Origin: Agrypnia vestita
Taxonomy: Eukaryota > Arthropoda > Insecta > Trichoptera > Phryganeidae
Reading direction: 5' to 3'
Length of the DNA stretch: 64,000 nt
NCBI GenBank assembly: GCA_016648135.1
Contig: JADDOH010003938.1
Location: 186,001-250,000, forward strand
Both the position numbers and the translations under genes were made by a program. Of the stretch, positions 10,791-22,198 are shown one piece after another. A model generated the notes under the pieces. It saw nothing but the letters and a program-made list of their open reading frames with translations, did not search any database and was not told the DNA's origin. Numbering within the stretch: position 1 is the stretch's first letter; each line of letters begins with the position of its first letter.

Positions 10791-11018
10791 TTGGCTCTCC
10801 TGAATTTTTTGACTCATTCGGTTGTTTCTTTCGCCCACAGATATAGTGTTTTCGGTTTCCTTATCGTGTCCATTGAGGTTTATATAATTACTTTAAAAAT
10901 AATTAGATAATATTAACGAATCATTTGGAGGTACAGTGGCTCCTCCCCATGAAATTACACAATAATCAATAATGAACTGATAGTTTGTGTTATAAATTGT
11001 TTTTCTATAAGTCTTATA

Positions 11019-12053
11019 TTAGGTCCTTACATATGAAATTGGCGTTTAGTATGGGAGGAATATAAAGCCGATTTTTTTTTTATTATAATATATTTATTTA
11101 ATCAAAGTATGTACCATTGATATCTATGCACTTTTGCCATCTCATAGGTAGTTCATCGATACCTTTACTAAAAAAACCATTCGGACAGGAATCAATAAAA
11201 TCTCTGAAGGCGGTTTGGACTGCCCCATCGGAGTTGAATTTTTTCCTTTGCAAGAAGTTATCCAAATTTCGAAAAAAATGGTAATCTAATGGGACAAGGT
11301 CCGGAGAGTACGGTGGATGTCTTAGACATTCCAATTGAAGCTCCTCTAATTTGGTAGCCGTCTGTTGTGCAGTGTGTGGTCTAGCGTTATCATGAAGCAG
11401 CAGTGGCCTAGAGCGATTAACCAGCCTCGGTTGTTTAGCAGCTAGCTTTTCCATCATGGTTTGCAGTTGCTGACAATAGACATCTGCCGTAATCGTCTGG
11501 CCAGATTTAAGAAAGCTGTAGTGAACGACACCAGCACTAGTCCACCAAACGCTCACAAGTAACTTTTTTGGAGTCAATTTTCGCTTGGGGCATGGTTTGG
11601 CTGGTTCGGCAGGGTTCAGCCATTGCGATGAGCGCTTCCGATTATCGTACAGGATCCACTTTTCATCACAGGTAATGATTCGATTTAAAATCCCTTCATT
11701 ATTGTGCCGGTTGAGTAATGCAACGCAGCAGTCAACGCGCGTTTGTTGATTTGCTTCACTCAATTCGTGAGGTACCCACCTTTCAAGCTTTTTCACCTTA
11801 CCAATTTGCTTCAAGTGGATTAAAACAGTTTTATCACTAACACCGCAGCCTGCAGCTAACTCGGATGTGGTTTGCGATGGACGCAAAGAAAAAAACAATT
11901 GAGGAAAAAAAAAAAGAATTATAATTTTCAAAACACAAATACATGAGTAAATAGCTGTATAAATTTGGATTTGGAATTCCTAACCAAAGAGAAGATATTT
12001 GAGATCAAATTTGCCAGTACGGTAAAACGCCAATTTCATATGTAAGGACCTAA
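11019..12053 (-). mobile_element. Mariner element, copy 2, internally deleted
   Basis: TA-flanked, with the same inverted ends as 5095-6383, but 1035 bp long. About 254 bp corresponding to 5258-5512 of the first copy are missing, with a short TC overlap at the junction. Confidence 0.95.
11098..11931 (-). pseudogene. Mariner transposase lacking its N-terminal domain
   Basis: An open frame of 277 codons covers the WVPHEL motif, TCDEKWI, LLHDNARPH and SPDLVPLDYHFF, keeping all three Asp of the DD34D triad. The DNA-binding N-terminus is gone: leader sequence is fused straight onto SQTTSELAAGCGVSD. The damage complements that of the other copy, which keeps its N-terminus but has a frameshift. Binding to the ends would be expected to fail. 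Confidence 0.9.
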
Positions 12054-12765
12054 TATCTAAAAAGTATCGAATAAACAATTTTGTACTCAACTCCACTGGA
12101 CAATAAAGCTTTGTTTATCATTAATTAGCAAAATAAGGAAAGTGATATGAAAACGAAACGAGGAAAGCGATAACAACAGAGGTCACGCTTGGAGTGTCAA
12201 CTGATTTTAAAATACAGTCAATATTTATTTAAATTGACAGCGCGATCAGAAATAAAGTGCTTAAAGAATTTGTTAATTCGGTGTACGGACATACATAAGA
12301 ATAACAATTGACAAGCATGACAATAGCGAGACCATGTCAATCTGACCGTGGAACGATTGAGAAAACTGATATGTTTTTTACAATCTACGCAATATATTAA
12401 ACAAAAATACTATAGTTACTTATCCTCGTAGTTACTTATCGTCTGTTTTCATGGGGTTTACGCTATTATGGGATATACGTTTTAATGGGATATATTTTTA
12501 TTTTATTTTATTTATTTAATTAATGGTACAAATATAGTTCTTATATATAACATATCAGATTAAATATTTTTTAAATACTTAGTAGTCATGTAGACCTCAT
12601 TAGTGAAGAGAAGCTCTTGAGTCTGATGAGGGAGCCACAGTTCTCATTCCTTGTTATAATAAATAGGTACATAGTGTATACAAGTTATTTATTAATACAG
12701 TAAAAAGGTAAATTGATAATGAAAGTATAGGAGTTATTTTGAAAAAAGCTATAAGTTTAAATGAT
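12054..12765. other. Intergenic AT-rich sequence
   Basis: No gene or repeat terminus was recognised between the mariner and the LINE fragment at 12766. Confidence 0.5.
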
Positions 12766-12910
12766 TTATGAATTTAAGTTTGATTTTAAGAAAATTTTAA
12801 TTTTTTTGATTTGCTCTGAGAGGTTACTGATGCATCGTATCTCGATAGGTAAGTTATTGTAATAGATCTGAGAAACGTATGTCGCGACGCCAGAAAGAGA
12901 CTGCATGACA
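12766..12910 (-). pseudogene. LINE C-terminal fragment
   Basis: The minus-strand frame reads YVSQIYYNNLPIEIRCISNL then IKIFLKSNLNS and stops, the YN-LP-EI tail of CR1/jockey-like LINE proteins. It is strongly 5'-truncated. Confidence 0.55.
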
Positions 12911-12969
12911 GAGAGAGAGAATGTATAAAAAGGCGCGTGAGTGTCGAGTCGAGCCTCTTTTACTACCAT

Positions 12970-14025
12970 TGTTATCGAGACCGCATCTTACTGTATAAAC
13001 GATTGTCTAAACCATTATTGTTACCGAATACATACTTACGAGAACAGTCTTTACTTGGAGCAACCTCATCCCGAAATAAGATTATTACAGTTATTATAGT
13101 AATTAATGGCTTTATAAATATAGAGATGCTACATTTGGGTTGTTTTACATTTAGGCATTATGAATTGGTTTCCATTTCTCATAAGTTTAAAATATTCCTG
13201 GTTTTCTGTAACATTTTTTTCTTTCTTGTTGAGGGCCTAAAAATTCCAAAGCAACATATAGGCAAGGGCCGTAAATTTTCTGAATTTTTTGTGATTTTTC
13301 TTTTGCGTAAAAACATGCGTAAATTAAAAAAAAACACACACATTCATATTATTTTATCGTAAGTGTCGAAATGCAATGATTTTTTTATCATTTAAGTAAA
13401 AAAAATAATCTTTTTTTGAATTTCCATAATGTTGCCAGCGCAACATTTTCTGAAAAATAATAATAATTTTTTATTTGTTTATTAGAGACAACACTACTAT
13501 TAATAATAATAATCTTCTTCTGTGTGATATATTTTGTTGCACGGCACGGCACACGACGGGACATCGCACTCATAACACATAAATATGATACACTTTCACA
13601 CACACACATATTTCAAATAAACGCAACAAAATTGCGTGTATTTTTGTTAATAAATCACTATTAGTATTCAATTGAATCATAAACCAACAAAAACTGACAA
13701 ATATCGCAAAACATATCGTATATATTTGTATATACGTGTACAAATAAATCGAAAATCGAAAAAAATAAATCGTATTTCCCGCGCACATTGCGCGTGACCT
13801 TGACGATGGAATATTTGAATTTCGATTGCACAACACGCGATCGGGGCGCCATCTATGACAATTCTATACGATTTTGACGGCAGAAAAACTTCTGTTTTGA
13901 TTGTTGATTTAAAATATAATCCGTGATGTTTTTGAATTGAAAATGGAACGACAGGTCACAACAGGATTTCTCTATTGGGAAAAAATTACGTTTTTCAAAT
14001 TCGATACGCGGCCGTCGATAAATAA
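12970..14025. other. AT-rich sequence with no supported gene
   Basis: Several 60-140 codon frames occur but none has family resemblance. A short CA-rich run (near 13595) is present. Confidence 0.45.
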
Positions 14026-14035
14026 TTTATTTTGT

Positions 14036-14112
14036 GCCTGTCGGATATATCCGACGCGGCCCCTGGGGACAGTCGCGCTCCGTCGGATATATGCGACGCG
14101 GCCCCAGGCTCA
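14036..14112. repeat. Two direct copies of a GTCGGATATAT unit
   Basis: GTCGGATATATCCGACGCGG and GTCGGATATATGCGACGCGG recur about 52 bp apart, each followed by CCCC(T/A)GG. The first contains the palindrome TCGGATATATCCGA. Origin not identified. Confidence 0.6.
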
Positions 14113-14540
14113 TTAATATGGAAACTTGCTTGAAAATATCATCTACGTTTGGTACTGGAAACAATTGAAAGAGATCTTTTGTTGGAAATGTAGATTTTTT
14201 TTTCAGTATTACTTTAATGATAATCCTTTGTGATATTTTTACTGAGTTTATGTTTTTCTTAAAACAACCTCCACCGTATATGAGCAGATATGCTAGTAGA
14301 GACGGGCAGTGAAGGAAAAGAGTTTCCTTCACTGCCCTTCGAGAATCTTCCTTCCAGCATGGAGTACTTCTCCAGAACTTACTTCTCTTGAACCTTTCTC
14401 TTTTGGTACCGCATGTTACTGCTGCCGCTTCACTTTCCATCTACTTTCCACATCCCCGGGGACATAGTAATCCTCTAAACACTTGCTTCCACCTTCTCAG
14501 CAAACACCCCACGCGTTTCGTTACCTGACAATTTTTCATA

Positions 14541-14905
14541 GCTCATTTTTCTCATAATTAACTTCTTCGTCTTCTTCTTCCTCCTAAGCCTTTTCCCCTC
14601 CACTGCTGGATGTAGGCCTCTTACATTTTCTTCCACTCATCTCTGTTTCTCCCCCTTTGCATCCAGGTTCTTCCTGCTTGCTGGACTATGTCATCAGACC
14701 ACCTTTTGGGAGGTCGCTTCTATTTTTCGTCCAGGGCCTCCACTGTAGGATTCTGGGTGCCCATCTAGTATCCTTCTGTCGAGCCATATGTCCAGCCCAC
14801 TGCCATTTTAGTCTTGCAATTCGGTCCATAATATCGGCAACTTTTGTTCGGCGTCTTATTTCTTCATTTCTGATTTTATCTTTTCTATCTCTTCGGCGGA
14901 GCCTG
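14541..14905 (-). pseudogene. RTE LINE C-terminus, frameshifted
   Basis: The minus-strand translation gives VADIMDRIARLKWQWAGHMA, then WAPRILQWRPW, then RWSDDIVQQAGRTWMQRGRN and EAYIQQW in shifted frames. This is the typical end of insect RTE-type LINE proteins. The A-rich 3' end appears on plus as CTTCGTCTTCTTCTTCCTCC. Confidence 0.85.
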
Positions 14906-15245
14906 TAACCGCTAGAAGACGCGTCCCCAGGTGGCGGATAGGGGAATGCTCGCCAGATATGGAAGGCAGGAGGGAAATAAAATACCTCTCGCGGACCAAC
15001 AGGTAGTAGCGTCTGTTCCCCATGTTAGGGGCGGCTACAAACAGCGTCTGATCTCCATGTTAGGGGCGGCTGCAAACAGCGTCTGATCCCCATGTTAGGG
15101 GCGGCTACAAACAGCGTCTGATCCCCATGTTAGGGGCGGCTACAAACAGCGTCTGATCCCCATGTTAGGGGTGGCTACAAACAGCGTCTGATCCCCATGT
15201 TAGGGGCGGCTGAAAATAAACGCACCAACCCGCATGGCAAGCGTG
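14890..15245 (+). mobile_element. Probable LINE 5'UTR fragment with 35-bp repeats
   Basis: After GCCTGTAACCGCTAGAAGAC and a GC-rich stretch comes an array of about six 35-bp units (TTAGGGGCGGCTACAAACAG then CGTCTGATCCCCATG) at about 15005-15212. AAATAAACGCACCAACCCGC follows. I recall this kind of leader from insect RTE-like elements, but that assignment is from memory. It abuts RTE coding fragments in the other orientation on both sides. Confidence 0.55.
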
Positions 15246-15299
15246 GTGCGTATATGCCAAAAACCTTCCTAAAGATTCTAAATGCAGTCGAGTTTTAAA

Positions 15300-15724
15300 A
15301 CAGGAGTACCCCAGGTGAGTAGAACAAATCATGCTAACATCAGCTTTAAATTCATTCCTAATATCTGCATTCTTTACTCTATCATAAATTGATTTGTCAC
15401 ACATACATCTGAGGGATCTCATCTCCACTGCATTCAATCTACTTTCGTTCCTCTTCTGCAGGCCCCAGGCTTCGCTTCCGTACATTAGTGTTGGTACCAG
15501 AATTCCATTATGCACCGCTAGTTTTGACTCGGTGGACATATTTCTATTAGAAAGCATTTATTCCCCGCTGTGACTCTCCTCTCGATATCTTTCTCAACAT
15601 TCCCTCTTCTATCGAACATACTTCCCAAGTACACAAACTCATCTACCTGTTCCAAACATTCATTACCTACTAGAATTTCACACGTTGTCTTACTTTTCTC
15701 TTTCTCGAATACCATCACATACAT
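15300..15724 (-). pseudogene. RTE LINE reverse transcriptase C-terminal fragment
   Basis: Two overlapping minus-strand frames (15724-15518 and 15557-15165) make one decayed coding region. It reads EQVDEFVYLGSMFDRRGN, DIERRVTAGNK, LAVHNGILVPTLMYGSEAW and LNAVEMRSLRCMCDKSIYDR. This is the conserved region downstream of the polymerase motifs in HmRTE-like insect LINEs. A frameshift lies near 15540. Confidence 0.88.
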
Positions 15725-15729
15725 ACATC

Positions 15730-16350
15730 AATAACTCAGAATATCATTCCAGCAATAAATCCACCAGTAAGTGAAGTATGATTTATTTTGCGTTTTGAAA
15801 TTAACATTGTTTGAATATGCTCGGGGTACTTACCTAAAGTTAAACTACCCAGACGTTGGACTTAGTGCCTTTCATAGGAAAGAGCGCTGGGCACTTGGGA
15901 GTTGTTTGAAATGCATATTTTGCAACGTAATTACAGGAAATACAGAAAACGTTTTCTTCTAGTTTTTATGTAGAAAAGACAGGTAGGATATATAGTTTGG
16001 TTTTTTCAAAAAAAATCTCATAAAAACTTACATATGACATTTTTATTCACTATATCTTGTTTTCCTCGGCTTGTCGGTCACGGTACTTAGTGCGTAATTT
16101 GATTCAACCATTCAAGTGACGATCATCCTATCACATAAATAAGGCACAATACTTTACATAATTTTATTTTACTTTACTTTATTTTATTTGGCACAATTAC
16201 AACGGCACAGAATATGCAATCGAAAAATCATCAACAAATGTCATTGTTATATGAATTTTTCATAATTATAATGTATTTTTGTTCTTACTAATTATAAAAA
16301 TGTCTGGTTCATTTTATACCCAATAATTTATAAATAGCTTGGGTAAAAGA
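15730..16350. other. Intergenic sequence, nothing recognised
   Basis: No supported feature; composition is AT-rich with TTTATTT runs near 16160. Confidence 0.5.
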
Positions 16351-16356
16351 AACATC

Positions 16357-17242
16357 TAGGGTTGCCAACCGTACTCTAAAATATAGTATTGTACTGTATA
16401 TCATGTAGGCGTACTCTGTAATCTAAAACACTAATAGAGGATGATAAAATACTTTTTTACACCACATTTACTATACTAGTGCCAGTCACGCATATATGAT
16501 GCATACCTATTATCGTAACCAAAAAAGTCGACTATTTACTTTTAATATGCTGGTATTCCCAGGTTGGGAATCCCTACTCCCCAAGCCACACTCGGACGTT
16601 TCTGAACTCAGCCACGAATGTCAATCTGTGACGTCAATGTCACAAGTTGTTTTGAGGTTACGTTTATTTTGTCGCAAGAAAAAGTGAACTTAGAGTTGGA
16701 ATGTTTGGAGTCGTACAATTCTCTTAAAAATAATGAAAAATTGTTATGTGCCGCAAAAAGCAGCAAAAAATACCTTTTCAAAAATTTGAAATGAATGATA
16801 TTCTATTTTATAAGTCCGTTCTCTTTATTTACCTCCTTTGAAATCAGATATACAACCGTATTCTGAAAATAACAATGTCTGGATCTTTACCCCTATAACA
16901 CTTAATAGACGATAATAAAAATTAAAAATGTCCAAAGCGGATTTTGTAATTCTACGGCTCAAATACACTGTATTAAAAGATGATATAAGAAAGGTTGTTT
17001 CTTACAAACGTATTAATTTCTTCATCCACAGCATCCAGATGAAATATCATGGCTAAACTTGTCATGACCGCGTTCGGCATTACCGCGTATTCAAATATTC
17101 CCATCCTGACATTTGACAGATATGTCTGGATCTTTAAGATCCAGATGGGATAAAGATCTTAAAGATCCAGACATTGTTATTTTCAGAATCGGGCCGATAC
17201 TCTATTTCAGACTATTTCTTCTAATAAAAGTTGGCAACCCTA
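16357..17242. mobile_element. TAGGGTTGCC-ended non-autonomous element
   Basis: The left end TAGGGTTGCCAAC is inverted at the right end (GTTGGCAACCCTA). Such ends recall hAT elements, but no matching 8-bp duplication is visible (GAAACATC against GTAGCATT). A second TIR element lies nested inside at 16860-17189. Confidence 0.6.
16860..17189. mobile_element. Nested MITE with 29-bp perfect terminal repeats
   Basis: ATTCTGAAAATAACAATGTC plus GGATCTTT at the left is exactly complemented at the right. A further palindromic GTCTGGATCTTTAAGATCC block lies beside the right repeat (about 17124-17150). It has no coding frame. Confidence 0.78.
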
Positions 17243-17287
17243 GTAGCATTACAAAATGTCTTTTGGAATTACTAAAATTGTGGTAGG

Positions 17288-17423
17288 TTATGCGTGCGGG
17301 TGCACGAGTTGTTCCCAGTAGGTCCTGTAGCGTTTTCTCATGTGATCACTTATTCTTGAGACAAGTTCCCGCTGGGCAGGAGGCACTCGCCACACTTGCT
17401 CCTCCATAGGCTCGGTAGAGACT
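17288..17423 (-). pseudogene. Chemosensory protein paralogue, exon 2, frameshifted
   Basis: It follows a good acceptor (CCATTTCAG|AG) and is co-linear with 3845-3993. It starts SLPSLWRSKCGEC, keeping the C-x2-C pair. A single-base loss right after this shifts the frame. The remainder reads on as RELVSRISDHMRKRYRTYWE and LVHPHA before the original stop (TAA, 17288-17290). Read without shift, it stops after about 24 residues. This copy is therefore probably non-functional, or encodes a truncated protein. Confidence 0.85.
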
Positions 17424-17574
17424 CTGAAATGGAAAAACAATTGGGTAAAAGGCGTGCTCAGAGCAATAAATGGACAAGTTTGGGTATTTATGTAAGGGGG
17501 AATAAGGTATTAAATATTTTTTTGCATTTATTTTTATTTTTTAAACTGAAAGCGTAATATCTCAAGAATATTTA

Positions 17575-17899
17575 ATGTACTGGACGTTAGACAGCTGTTC
17601 GTTAAGTCTACCCTCATTTTCTACATCAAAAACACAAACCACCTAACAGCAACCAGTAACTCGCATTCACATAATACTAGACAAGCATTACGAAACCTTG
17701 ACGAAATACCAACAACTAAGACAACATATGGACAGATAAATTACTCATACATAGGGCCTAAAATATTTAACATATTTAAAACAGACTTCCCGGAAATCAG
17801 AATATACTCAATTAATAAAATAAAAGCTTTAGCAAACAACTGGCTTACCTCCAAAGGTAGAACAGCAACTGAAAATTTACTTACTGTAATTGCATAATA
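17575..17899 (+). pseudogene. LINE C-terminal fragment
   Basis: The frame reads NSHSHNTRQALRNLDEIPTT then YGQINYSYIGPKIFN and TENLLTVIA before stops. The HNTR and GPK-FN motifs are those of CR1/jockey-like LINE protein ends. It lies in the coding intron of the chemosensory paralogue. Confidence 0.6.
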
Positions 17900-19280
17900 A
17901 TGTCTACAAATAAAAATATATACCTATATAAATAAATAAATTAATTAAGGAAAATAAAAAATAATCTTAAACAAAACTTTAACCCTTTTTACATTAAACA
18001 ATTATTCTACACATATTTACACTTGGTCTTATGACTCACTCAACTTTCACTAACATTGCACTTGATACTTTGTAGATACATAATTACTACCTTATGAAAA
18101 TAAATATTACTGACGAATTCATAAAAATATTATAATTGTTTTCTATAACGCCACTCTGGGACAGACGTAGCCTAGTAGAGTGGCATAATCCACAAATTTA
18201 ACAAAAAAAAAAGTGTAATTTATCTTATATTTTATTGTTAAATTAGTATTAAGTACCTATATTTGTAAACAAGGATTTTTTGAAATAAATAAAAAAAAAT
18301 ATTTTTTTTTTATCAAAACTTCAAGTCGATAGAAACAAAATTGACGAAGTTATGAGTATTTTTATGCCTGTCGAATTTTTTTACCTATCTGACCCTAATG
18401 CATTGGATTCGTACAAACACACGTACAGCATGTTTTGGATGCCATCAAGCCTATCCTTTATGGACCTAGCATTGATGATTGAGTGTGAGGTAAGCCGATA
18501 AAATTCGCTTATGAACGTTATATACCAGATTTTTAGTGTTCAAAACTTTAAAGCGTTTTCCCCACAACTCACGTTTTCAAAGCCGGTGCCCCTCATAACT
18601 TCAAAACTACTGCACCGATCCTTTTGAAATATTGAACACTATTTCTGTATATAATTTAAGAGTTCACACTGGAGATTTATTTTCAAATTTGTTGATAAAT
18701 TTTATTTTTTAATAACAAATTAGCCGATTTTTTTCGCAAAAAAACGCGTTTTTCCCTTCAAAGTGTTCCAAAAAAGTGTAAAATTGATATTTCGAAAAAC
18801 CCTCTCAGCGTTACCTGGGGAAAACTATTATCAAACGAATGAACTTTGATTTTTTGATTTCAGATGATCCAGGTTATGACCAAGTTATGAGGGACACCGC
18901 AATTCTACTTTTTTCCGAGACACGTCCGAATAATTGCTGCCATTGCCGTATTTTTTAATATTTCTTCGTGAAAATTTTACACAATATTCTACAAATGTCA
19001 TAATTTATTAATATTGGTATTAATAAAGAGATTTTAACTGTGTCGTCACAAAAACATGCCTTTTTTGTACGAATTAACCTTACCCCCCCCTTAATAAAAG
19101 AGTGTTTATGGCCGCTCAACCGCTCGATCCGGTGACGAAGACACGACTTGTGCAATCAAGCGACACTGCCTGTTGTCTCTCTCAGAACCTCTCATTTGAT
19201 CTCGGTCATTCGCCTTTCGAATGTTCTAGAACTTGCTTTGCGAGCTCCCAGGCGAAGAATAGGCAAATTTTCAAGATGTA
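17900..19280. other. Intronic sequence of the paralogue, no gene seen
   Basis: A frame at 18352-18499 (MSIFMPVEFFYLSDPNALDS and so on, followed by GTAAG) is open for about 50 codons, but I see no family. The text around 18540-18900 has repetitive wording (CATAACTTCAAAACT) of unknown type. Confidence 0.4.
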
Positions 19281-19284
19281 GAGA

Positions 19285-19795
19285 TCACTTCCGACGACAA
19301 ATATAACCGTCAAAAGCGGACCGATAGAAAGAGTCACGCAATATAAGTGCGTAGGTGCATGGGTGAACGAGAACTGGGATCCATCTGAAGAAGTAAGAGC
19401 TGGAATAGAGATGGAAAGAAGTGCGTTTCTTAGAATGAGACCGTTATTTTCTAACCGCGACCTAAGAATGAGTATGGTTGGGTCTTATATTTTTGCCATT
19501 CTCTCATGTGAGGTGGAGGCACGGACACTTAACCAAGAACTAATCCACAATGTTGAGGTTTTTGAGATGTGGGTCTACAGACGCATATCAAAAGGTTCCT
19601 GGGTGGATACAGTGACGAATGATGAAGTCCTCCGGCGTAATGAAAAGTACCGAGAAGTGCTGCGGACTTTCAAGACAAGAAAGCTGGAGTATCTCAGACA
19701 TATTATGAGAGGACTAAATTGAGTGTAAACCAAATCATCATCCAGGGAAATACAAGTGGAAAAGAAGCGTAGTAAAGGTGATGGCACCATAAGAA
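19285..19795 (+). pseudogene. RTE-like LINE C-terminal fragment
   Basis: A frame open from about 19290 reads YKCVGAWVNENWDPSEEVRA, RSAFLRMRPLFSNRDLRM, FEMWVYRRISKGSWVDTVTN, and RKLEYLRHIMRG, then decays. This is the conserved tail of insect endonuclease-reverse transcriptase LINEs. It is 5'-truncated and lies in the paralogue's intron in antisense. Confidence 0.85.
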
Positions 19796-19917
19796 GAAGG
19801 AGTTCATAAAGATCGAACAGTCACCAGCCAATATTTCCATTAACGACTGAAAAAATGCCCCTACAACCACACTCCATCCCTCCACTCGAATGTATTGTAA
19901 ATAAATACATCGTATTT

Positions 19918-20325
19918 ACAATATATTCGCAGCGAAACATGGACCATCGACCAGAGCATGTCCGGGAGGCTAGCGGCCTTTGAGATGTGGTGCTACAGGC
20001 GCATGGCGAGGATCCATTGGTCAGAACATATCCGAAACGACGAGGTGTTGAGCAGGGTAGGCGAAAAGAGGCAGCTCCTGAACAGAATCGCCCAACAATG
20101 AGCAATTTGCATGGGCCGTAATATAAGGCATCCGAAGGCAAAAATCAATTTGCATGTTGAAGGCAAAAATCGCAGAGGCCGTCCGAGATTAAGCTACGTA
20201 GACCAGATTATCGGAGATGTGCGCTTACCTACCAAGAAATGAAGAGGCTGGCAGGTGACAGAGAGGAATGGAGAAAGCGAATGCTTGTTGTAGACCAATC
20301 CTAGAATTACGATCCAAAAAAAACA
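19918..20325 (+). pseudogene. Second RTE-like LINE C-terminal fragment
   Basis: It reads MSGRLAAFEMWCYRRMARIH, NDEVLSRVGEKRQLLNRI, then RRGRPRLSYVDQIIGD and MKRLAGDREEWRKRMLVV, ending with AATCCTAGAATTACGATCC and an A tract. An internal duplication of GGCAAAAATC and stops disrupt it. The same 3' tail recurs alone at 45005-45090. Confidence 0.85.
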
Positions 20326-20365
20326 TCGTATTTGAAGTTGTTATCCTTGAGGATGTTGGTCATAC

Positions 20366-20548
20366 CTTTCAGTTTTCTTCCTTTCTCGTCACACCAGGCC
20401 GTGCCGATCGAACACCTTACGTAAACATCGCGTTCTCTCTGGCTAGACAACATGGCTTCAATTTTGTCATAGTTGCTGACCGTAGTCCCTGAGCACACGA
20501 TCGACCCACGACCAGGATAGCGAAGAGCAGCATCACGTGGCGAGCCAT
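20366..20548 (-). pseudogene. Chemosensory protein paralogue, exon 1, frameshifted
   Basis: It begins with MARHVMLLFAILVVG, almost identical to the intact gene, then loses one base near GGTCGATCGTGTGC. In the compensated frame it continues VSNYDKIEAMLSSQRERD then CSIGTAWCDEKGRKLK, keeping C-x6-C. It ends CTGAAAG|GTATGA at the conserved intron position. The acceptor upstream of the start (CTCTTTTTCAG, 16 nt before ATG) is also intact. Splice sites and promoter survive while both coding exons carry single-base deletions. Confidence 0.87.
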
Positions 20549-20576
20549 TGTCAAACTTGGATATCTGAAAAAGAGA

Positions 20577-20650
20577 TGAAAATTAATGTGGGAACTCCAA
20601 TTAATGTGAGAATCCAAATTAATGTGGTAATCAAAATTAATGTGGGAACA
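20577..20650. repeat. Intronic AATTAATGTG repeat of the paralogue
   Basis: About four degenerate copies of the same 15-17 bp unit found at 6744-6826, in the matching position before coding exon 1. Confidence 0.7.
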
Positions 20651-21090
20651 TTTGTACTGTCACAGGGGTGGCTATGGGAGGCAAATAAAAACACTAAAAC
20701 AATTTTTACAATGAACACAAATTAAATCGGAACATTGTTCTTAAATTTATAGTTACAGTATATTCCACACACTTAGGAAAAATGTCTTTCGAGAATTTAC
20801 AATATTAGTCCAGTCATCGCTAGATACAATTATATTTATCATCTCTCTAGACATCGTATTAACCAATGTGTAAATATAAATTATCACAATCACGCCAAAG
20901 CAATATAACTTCTACAGCGCTTCTCTAGTTTTAAATTATCTGTTTAATTTCAATACAATGCCTATTACTTCGTTAGTTGGAACCGGTTCTACGAACAACC
21001 GAATATATGATCCGATATTCATCTGGACCCAGAACTGGAACAGGTGTTCCAGAATATCGACCATCTCTAATTACGTTATCGAGGACTTAC

Positions 21091-21153
21091 CGAATTTTCC
21101 TGGAGCAGCCACACACAGAGTGAAGGGGCGCAGCTTGTTGCGGCCTTATATCC
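21091..21153 (-). promoter_or_regulatory. Promoter and 5'UTR exon of the chemosensory paralogue
   Basis: On minus, GGATATAAGG (near 21151) is followed 30 bp later by TCACTCTG (start near 21121) and a 31-nt leader ending TTCG|GTAAGT (donor at 21090). Every spacing equals that of the intact gene, so this copy may still be transcribed. Homology with the intact gene's upstream DNA extends to about 21285. Confidence 0.7.
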
Positions 21154-21431
21154 TCCAGCTTGCCTGATTGCAGTGAGGAAAATGTTTGTGTTTAGTACAT
21201 AACCTTATTATCCTTAAACCAAGTACAGATTGATTCAAATTATGCGCTATTTTCGAACGGTTGAACATTTTTAAATTCTTTATTTTAACAATACTATTAT
21301 ATGTAGGTATTTTTTGGAACATAGCTACATGTAAAAACATTGTTAAAATATATATTGGTGTATGAGAGTAGTTAAAAAATTGAATGTACTGATTTTCAAG
21401 CGTATTCGAAGTACACCGCACAACACAACAA

Positions 21432-21731
21432 TTAAACATCGAAAGCATTACAAAAATCGAAATACTCAAAATCATTCACAGACTAGCAATTGGCGAAATA
21501 CAAGACGAAGACATAAAATTACACAAAATACACGAAAAACACCAACGCAACACTAGAATGGCTCAAAACTATCACATAACACACGCCAAAACAAAAACAG
21601 GACAATCCCGACTAATTTGCAACGGATTAAAACTATACAACGACCTGCCACAACAGACCAAACAACTGACCACTGACAAATTCAAAACAGATGTGACAAA
21701 AATGCTAACTCGGCCAACTATAAAAAAATGA
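21432..21731 (+). pseudogene. LINE C-terminal fragment
   Basis: A 100-codon frame reads KIEILKIIHRLAIGEIQDED, then NTRMAQNYHITHAKTKTGQS, then GLKLYNDLPQQTKQ and ends at TGA 21729-21731. The NTR and LYNDLP motifs mark the end of CR1/jockey-like LINE proteins. Confidence 0.6.
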
Positions 21732-22198
21732 CTTTGTATCTAAATTATATTATGTATTATTACATTCCTATATTGAATCATGTAAAAATGTTGCCCATAA
21801 ACCTTCTAAGTTTCTATTATAGGGTGGATTGTCCAGTGAATGAACATTTAAGGCCCTCCTCTAATAAATTATTGATCTTGTATATCAGAGTATGTATGTG
21901 ATATCTCCAAATAAATATTTTTGTGTTCATACATTGGTTATATTAAACACGAAATACATTTTCTTCGCTCTCCATTCGTAACTCTGAATTTAAAAAAAAT
22001 AAAGGTTTACGGAAATCAGGAAAACCAATAAATGAACGGCTGATTCTAGTGAATGAACAGTAAAATTCCAGTAAATGAACCAACTAGAAATAAACAACTA
22101 CTTGCTTTGTATAAATCAGTTTTTATTCATGCATAATAATTCTAAGCAATTACAAAGCTAAGAAAATATAATACGAAAATATAAAGTTTGAAAAAATA

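Noticed and set aside
12937..13362. 141-codon plus-strand frame
   Set aside because: Low-complexity F/I/L/K-rich translation of AT-rich DNA, without motif or conserved neighbour.
14027..14440. 137-codon minus-strand frame
   Set aside because: It ends in translated GTCGGATATAT direct repeats (RIYPTERD, RIYPTGTK) and shows no family resemblance.
18352..18499. Open frame MSIFMPVEFFYLSDPN followed by GTAAG, a possible exon
   Set aside because: No acceptor partner, no family, and the surrounding text is repetitive; too weak to call.
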